NCBI GenBank assembly: GCA_001464195.1
Contig: LNEY01000026.1
Location: 1 to 64,000, forward strand
Length of the DNA stretch: 64,000 nt
Direction of reading: 5' to 3'
Source: Burkholderiales bacterium Ga0077547
GTDB lineage: Bacteria; Pseudomonadota; Gammaproteobacteria; Burkholderiales; Burkholderiaceae_C
The notes under the pieces are model-generated. The model ran no database searches. It had not been told where the DNA came from and saw only the letters and a program-made list of their open reading frames with translations. A program made the position numbers and the translations under genes. Positions 60,011 through 64,000 of this stretch are shown here, piece by piece. Each line of letters opens with the position of its first letter. The first letter of the stretch is position 1.

Positions 60011-60812
60011 GACTTCCCTTCGTGACTGCTTTGGCTGCCCCTGGGGGCTCTGAGAAAAACTGGATCAGGCTTTCCGTCAAACGACGTGCTGCCCGGCCAT
60101 GCTCACCGCCGGCCGCTTGCAGCGCAAAGGCGGAGGGCAGATCATCCCCGACCTCGATTTTGAAACACAGCGGTCGCTTGGCGACAGCCCACCAAGGCTG
60201 CCCCTTGTACAGCCCGGCTGGCTCGCAATGGATTCGCACCGGCGTGATGTCGAGTCCGCCACGCAGCGCGATCTGCGCCGCGCCCCGTTGCATCTTCAGG
60301 GCGTGCCCAGGCTGAGATCGCGCGCCTTCGGGAAAGATGATCAGGTTGCTGCCCGCTGCCAGCGTGGCTAGACAAGGCAGCAGCAAATCCGACCCCGAAT
60401 TGTTGCAGATGTAACCTGTCGCGCGTACCGGCCCCCTTGTGCAGGGGTGTGTGGCCAGCGTGGATTTGACCACGCAACTGGCGTTAGGAACCAGGCCGAT
60501 CAGGAACGCCACGTCGATCAGGGTCGGGTGGTTGGCCAGGATGAGCAGGCCGCGACGTTGCAGCTTCTCGACACCGCGGACCTCGTAGCGGATCAGGCCC
60601 AGCAGCCGCAGCCAGCTGATGAAAAGGCGAAAGACGGCCTGCACAACGCTGCGGGCGGCCTGCTGGCGCCGGGCAGCGTCACGCAGCAGCAGGGCCTGCA
60701 GCGGGAAGACGACCAGCCTGAGCAGCGCGCCGCCGATGCCGAAGCAGGCAAAAGCCAGGGCCGTCGCGAAGATGCGCCAGACGCGCCCGGGCCACTGCAG
60801 CCAATCAGCCAT
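59991..60812 (-). CDS. 1-acyl-sn-glycerol-3-phosphate acyltransferase-like protein
   Basis: 273 residues. The PlsC-type motifs are NHPTLID (HxxxxD, residues about 96-101) and FPEGARS, with an N-terminal membrane segment (IFATALAFACFGIGGALL). It lies second in the operon and probably transfers the polyene or a fatty acyl chain to a lipid. ATG 60812 overlaps the chain-length-factor gene by 8 bases. Confidence 0.9.
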   Translation of the reverse strand: MADWLQWPGRVWRIFATALAFACFGIGGALLRLVVFPLQALLLRDAARRQQAARSVVQAVFRLFISWLRLLGLIRYEVRGVEKLQRRGLLILANHPTLIDVAFLIGLVPNASCVVKSTLATHPCTRGPVRATGYICNNSGSDLLLPCLATLAAGSNLIIFPEGARSQPGHALKMQRGAAQIALRGGLDITPVRIHCEPAGLYKGQPWWAVAKRPLCFKIEVGDDLPSAFALQAAGGEHGRAARRLTESLIQFFSEPPGAAKAVTKGSHASAGT

Positions 60813-61524
60813 GCCGGCTCCACAGCCAGCCGTGCTGACGCCAATGCGGGGCCGCGCCGGTCAGGAAGCGCAGCGTGGCCAAATCGGGCGGCAGGTCGGT
60901 GAGGTTGTCGAGGCCCGGTGCGCAGGCCTGCAGCCGCAGGCCCTGCTCGGCAGGTTCCAGCAGGGCGGCCCAGGCGCGCAGCGGTCCGGCGTGCCGGTCG
61001 AAGCTCTGATATGCCTCGGGCAGCGCGGATTCGACCGACACAACCAGGACCTGGGACTCGCCCTGAGCCAGCAGGCCGAGGGCCTCGCAGACGCCGGCCG
61101 CCGCACTCGCCGGACCGGCAGAGATGGCGGTGTAGTTTGCGGTGTCGTTGCGGGCGATGGAGTAGACCGCACTGCTGGCGTTGTGCACCGACAGGCTGAA
61201 GGCCGTGGGCGACAGCGCCTCGCCCTGGCTCAGTTGCCTCAGCAGCGCAACCGAACGCGCAATCTCACCCCAGCGCGAGGCGAACACGACCGGCCCGGTC
61301 GGCGCTGGCCCCTGAACCCACCAGGCGGCCTGCAGCGCCGCACGACCCAGCGGGTCAATGCGCCGGCGCGTCATGGCCGGCACTTCGGCGAGCGGCGCCA
61401 CCATGGCATCGACCGCAGGCAGGGGCCAGGCAGGCGCAGCCAGCCAGGCCAGCCAGGCCGCCTGGTCGGGCAAGCCTGGCGCCCAGGCGGCCCAGCGCGC
61501 AACGCGAAAAGACGGCGACGACAT
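60805..61524 (-). CDS. apeC: Chain-length factor-like ketosynthase (ApeC-like)
   Basis: 239 residues, much shorter than a full ketosynthase. It fits the PF13723 (Ketoacyl-synt_2) N-terminal fold: TSLSVHNASSAVYSIA-type strand and TAISAGPASAAAGVCEAL. The usual catalytic Cys is replaced (AISAGPAS), the mark of a chain-length factor that dimerises with the KS at 47.9-49.1 kb. It is the first gene of the operon, starting at ATG 61524, 67 bases after atpC, with a weak ribosome site. Confidence 0.88.
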   Translation of the reverse strand: MSSPSFRVARWAAWAPGLPDQAAWLAWLAAPAWPLPAVDAMVAPLAEVPAMTRRRIDPLGRAALQAAWWVQGPAPTGPVVFASRWGEIARSVALLRQLSQGEALSPTAFSLSVHNASSAVYSIARNDTANYTAISAGPASAAAGVCEALGLLAQGESQVLVVSVESALPEAYQSFDRHAGPLRAWAALLEPAEQGLRLQACAPGLDNLTDLPPDLATLRFLTGAAPHWRQHGWLWSRHG

Positions 61525-61540
61525 CGGGGTTCAGAAACAG

Positions 61541-61566
61541 CAACGGCAGACCAAAGTCTGCCGTTG
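61541..61566 (-). terminator. Hairpin between atpC and the ape operon
   Basis: A perfect 11-bp stem (61541-61551 with 61556-61566) around a four-base loop lies 26 bases after atpC and 17 bases before the first ape gene, on the minus strand. The U tract after it is short and interrupted, so termination may be partial. Confidence 0.7.
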
Positions 61567-61591
61567 CAAGCCTCGGGGGCCTAGAGAGGAA

Positions 61592-62008
61592 TTACTTCTT
61601 GCGGAACTTGCGCAACGCGGCGATCTGCGCGGCCATCGCGGCGAACTCGCCTTGCGCTTTCGCGAAGTCGATGTCGCTCTTGGCGTTCTTCATCGCTTCT
61701 TCGGCACGCTGCTTGGCTTCGGTGGCCTTGGCTTCGTCGAGGTCCTTGCCGCGGATGGCGGTGTCGGCCAGCACGGTGACCGTGCCCGGCTGCACCTCGA
61801 GAATGCCGCCGGCGACGAACACGAATTCTTCCGCGTCGTTGTCAGCGCGCACGATGCGCACCGCGCCCGGCTTGATGCGAGTGATCAGCGGCGTGTGCCG
61901 GGGATAGATGCCCAGCTCGCCCTCTTCACCCGGCAAGGCCACGAACTTGGCCTCGCCGGAGAAGATCATCTCTTCGGCGGATACGACGTCTACGTGGAGT
62001 GTGGCCAT
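61592..62008 (-). CDS. atpC: ATP synthase epsilon subunit
   Basis: 138 residues. An N-terminal beta-sandwich ([39 protein letters not shown]) and a C-terminal helical hairpin that inhibits hydrolysis in F1. ATG 62008. Last gene of the atp operon; ape genes follow in the same direction. Confidence 0.96.
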   Translation of the reverse strand: MATLHVDVVSAEEMIFSGEAKFVALPGEEGELGIYPRHTPLITRIKPGAVRIVRADNDAEEFVFVAGGILEVQPGTVTVLADTAIRGKDLDEAKATEAKQRAEEAMKNAKSDIDFAKAQGEFAAMAAQIAALRKFRKK

Positions 62009-62080
62009 GGCAATGTCCTAAGCGTGGGAAGAAGGTTCAGAAAGCAAGCAGTCGGTGGGCTGGCAAGACGCCGCGCGGAA

Positions 62081-62096
62081 GTGGACACATGTCCAC
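62081..62096 (-). promoter_or_regulatory. Hairpin in the atpD-atpC spacer
   Basis: GTGGACA and TGTCCAC flank a two-base loop in the 126-base gap between atpD and atpC. The gap is long for an atp operon and could help set subunit stoichiometry or transcript stability. No gene is present in it. Confidence 0.35.
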
Positions 62097-62134
62097 TGAG
62101 CACGGCAACGCCGCCAGCGCGCCGAATGCACCGC

Positions 62135-64000
<1,866 letters not shown>

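Overview
The window looks like chromosomal DNA of a high-GC betaproteobacterium of the order Burkholderiales (Rubrivivax/Leptothrix/Methylibium-like; inferred from protein flavour and gene neighbourhoods, not from a search). Most of it is housekeeping DNA. Three stretches are accessory: the left edge (restriction-modification), 12.3-14.5 kb (an isolated OLD-type ATPase), and 43-61.5 kb (a large aryl-polyene type biosynthetic cluster).

Left part, 0-23 kb. The 3' part of a type ISP restriction-modification gene overlaps an AlbA_2/HATPase gene. A leftward block follows (uvrA, an LpxR-type lipid A deacylase, recQ, an EamA exporter and an unknown membrane protein), with ssb divergent from it. Next come the OLD-family ATPase, two multihaem c-type cytochromes divergent from a TetR regulator, a RelE/HigB-type toxin with an XRE antitoxin and a palindromic operator, a metallophosphoesterase, a SEC-C/YecA-like protein, a beta-CASP metallo-hydrolase, an MgtC/DUF4010 membrane protein and cyanase.

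Middle, 23-43 kb. mltA, a tiny membrane protein, a PF10136 'site-specific recombinase' family gene, apaG and trpE are flanked on both sides by an inverted pair of two-hairpin cassettes. These cassettes make up a four-copy repeat family with compensating stems. After them come a Rep-type helicase, sppA, katG (with an OxyR-like half-site), a 54-residue rubredoxin, priA (with DnaA boxes upstream), hemE, cysK, and a lemA-TPM-TPM operon.

Right part, 43-64 kb. On the minus strand, directly downstream of atpG-atpD-atpC, lies an 18-gene, mostly translationally coupled operon. It holds a chain-length factor, two acyltransferases, two acyl carrier proteins, a membrane protein, an AMP-ligase fused to a hotdog dehydratase, a GT2 glycosyltransferase, an aromatic amino-acid ammonia-lyase-like enzyme, a thioesterase, a LolA-like carrier, an MMPL exporter, a methyltransferase, a DUF3261 lipoprotein, two ketosynthases, a second dehydratase and a ketoreductase. 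Two small exported proteins and a phosphopantetheinyl transferase follow, and a convergent methyltransferase closes the locus. The gene order matches aryl polyene (APE) clusters. The expected product is an aryl-polyene lipid exported to the outer membrane. The ligase-dehydratase fusion and the position directly behind the atp operon are the distinctive points here.

No tRNA, rRNA, CRISPR array or intact insertion sequence was recognised.
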